DNA of 64,000 bases, from positions 1-64,000 of the forward strand of contig JAFGKW010000056.1 of NCBI GenBank assembly GCA_016928355.1. Direction: 5' to 3'. Position 1 is the first letter of the stretch. Each line of letters opens with the position of its first letter. The translations under genes and the position numbers were made by a program. Below are positions 63,486 to 64,000 of this stretch, piece by piece. The DNA comes from Methanomicrobiaceae archaeon (lineage in GTDB: Archaea; Halobacteriota; Methanomicrobia; Methanomicrobiales; Methanomicrobiaceae). The notes beneath the pieces are model-generated. The model was not told where the DNA came from. It saw nothing but the letters and a program-made list of their open reading frames with translations, and made no database searches.

Positions 63486-64000
63486 TCACTTTTTTACTTT
63501 CCATTTTAACAGGACGCCTTCATCAATCATCTCCATATCTGCAAGTTCAAGTTTAATGAAATCCTGCTCTTTAATAAAACCAGTACCATCTGCAGGTGTA
63601 GGAGCTGATGAGCCTCCAATTATAATATTTCCTATACAGGTATAATATTCATTGACAAGATTATTTTCAAATAGAGACCATATAAGACTCCCGCCTCCTT
63701 CGACCATCAAAGATCTTATTCCTCTGGCCGAAAGTTCTTCCAAAAGAAGCTTGAGATCCACTCTTCCTGTACCGGCTATAATAAGATCAGCATATTTCCC
63801 CAGTTCCTTCAACTTTTCCGGATCTGCCGATTCGGACACTGCAATTATCCTTTTCCCGGGACCTTTATGTAATATCTCTGCATTGCAGGGAGTCCTTGCA
63901 TTGCTGTCTACAATTATCCGGACAGGATTTTCATCTCTTCCTCCTGAAAGACGATTTTTCTTTAATTCAGGAGACTTTACAGTAAGAGAGGGGTCATCTG
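63486..64000 (-). CDS. RibD C-terminal-like reductase (2,5-diamino-6-ribosylamino-pyrimidinone 5'-phosphate reductase), 5' end beyond window
   Basis: ORF track stops at GTG 63839, but the frame stays open to 64000: DDPSLTVKSPELKKNRLSGGRDENPVRIIVDSNARTPCNAEILHKGPGKRIIAV...; then RSLMVEGGGSLIWSL. Confidence 0.88.
   Translation of the reverse strand, partial: DDPSLTVKSPELKKNRLSGGRDENPVRIIVDSNARTPCNAEILHKGPGKRIIAVSESADPEKLKELGKYADLIIAGTGRVDLKLLLEELSARGIRSLMVEGGGSLIWSLFENNLVNEYYTCIGNIIIGGSSAPTPADGTGFIKEQDFIKLELADMEMIDEGVLLKWKVKK

Overview
This 64 kb window is a methanogenic euryarchaeal chromosome segment. It looks like Methanomicrobiales, but that is inferred from gene content and family resemblance, not from a search. 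Most of it is ordinary core genome: a split-subunit RNA polymerase operon (rpoH-B''-B'-A'-A''-L30e-nusA), an anaerobic cobalamin cluster (cbiT-L-F-G-H-C-D-E) next to an ECF cobalt importer (cbiMNQO) and a cbiA/cfbB amidase, an information-processing block (L44e, S27e, aIF2alpha, Nop10, GINS, PriS, Elp3), egsA, proS, a ferritin, a 2-oxoacid:ferredoxin oxidoreductase, and tRNA-Lys(UUU) and tRNA-Pro(GGG). The most interesting material lies between the core genes: (1) an AT-rich accessory island at about 55.6-59.0 kb with two decayed tRNA remnants (Thr-GGU and Leu-UAA), a 711-aa protein with a PD-(D/E)XK-like motif, and a chimeric scar joining a truncated MFS transporter to an N-terminally truncated RelE-like gene; (2) a nuclease-like gene at about 1.06-1.91 kb split by one in-frame TAA, flanked by degenerate copies of a GC-rich hairpin repeat that recurs at about 38.7 kb; (3) a histidine kinase-like protein fused to a GNAT domain in which the expected phosphoacceptor His appears to be Thr; (4) a palindromic candidate operator upstream of cbiM. 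No CRISPR array, rRNA or intact transposase was seen. All family names are from reading the translations; no database search was run.
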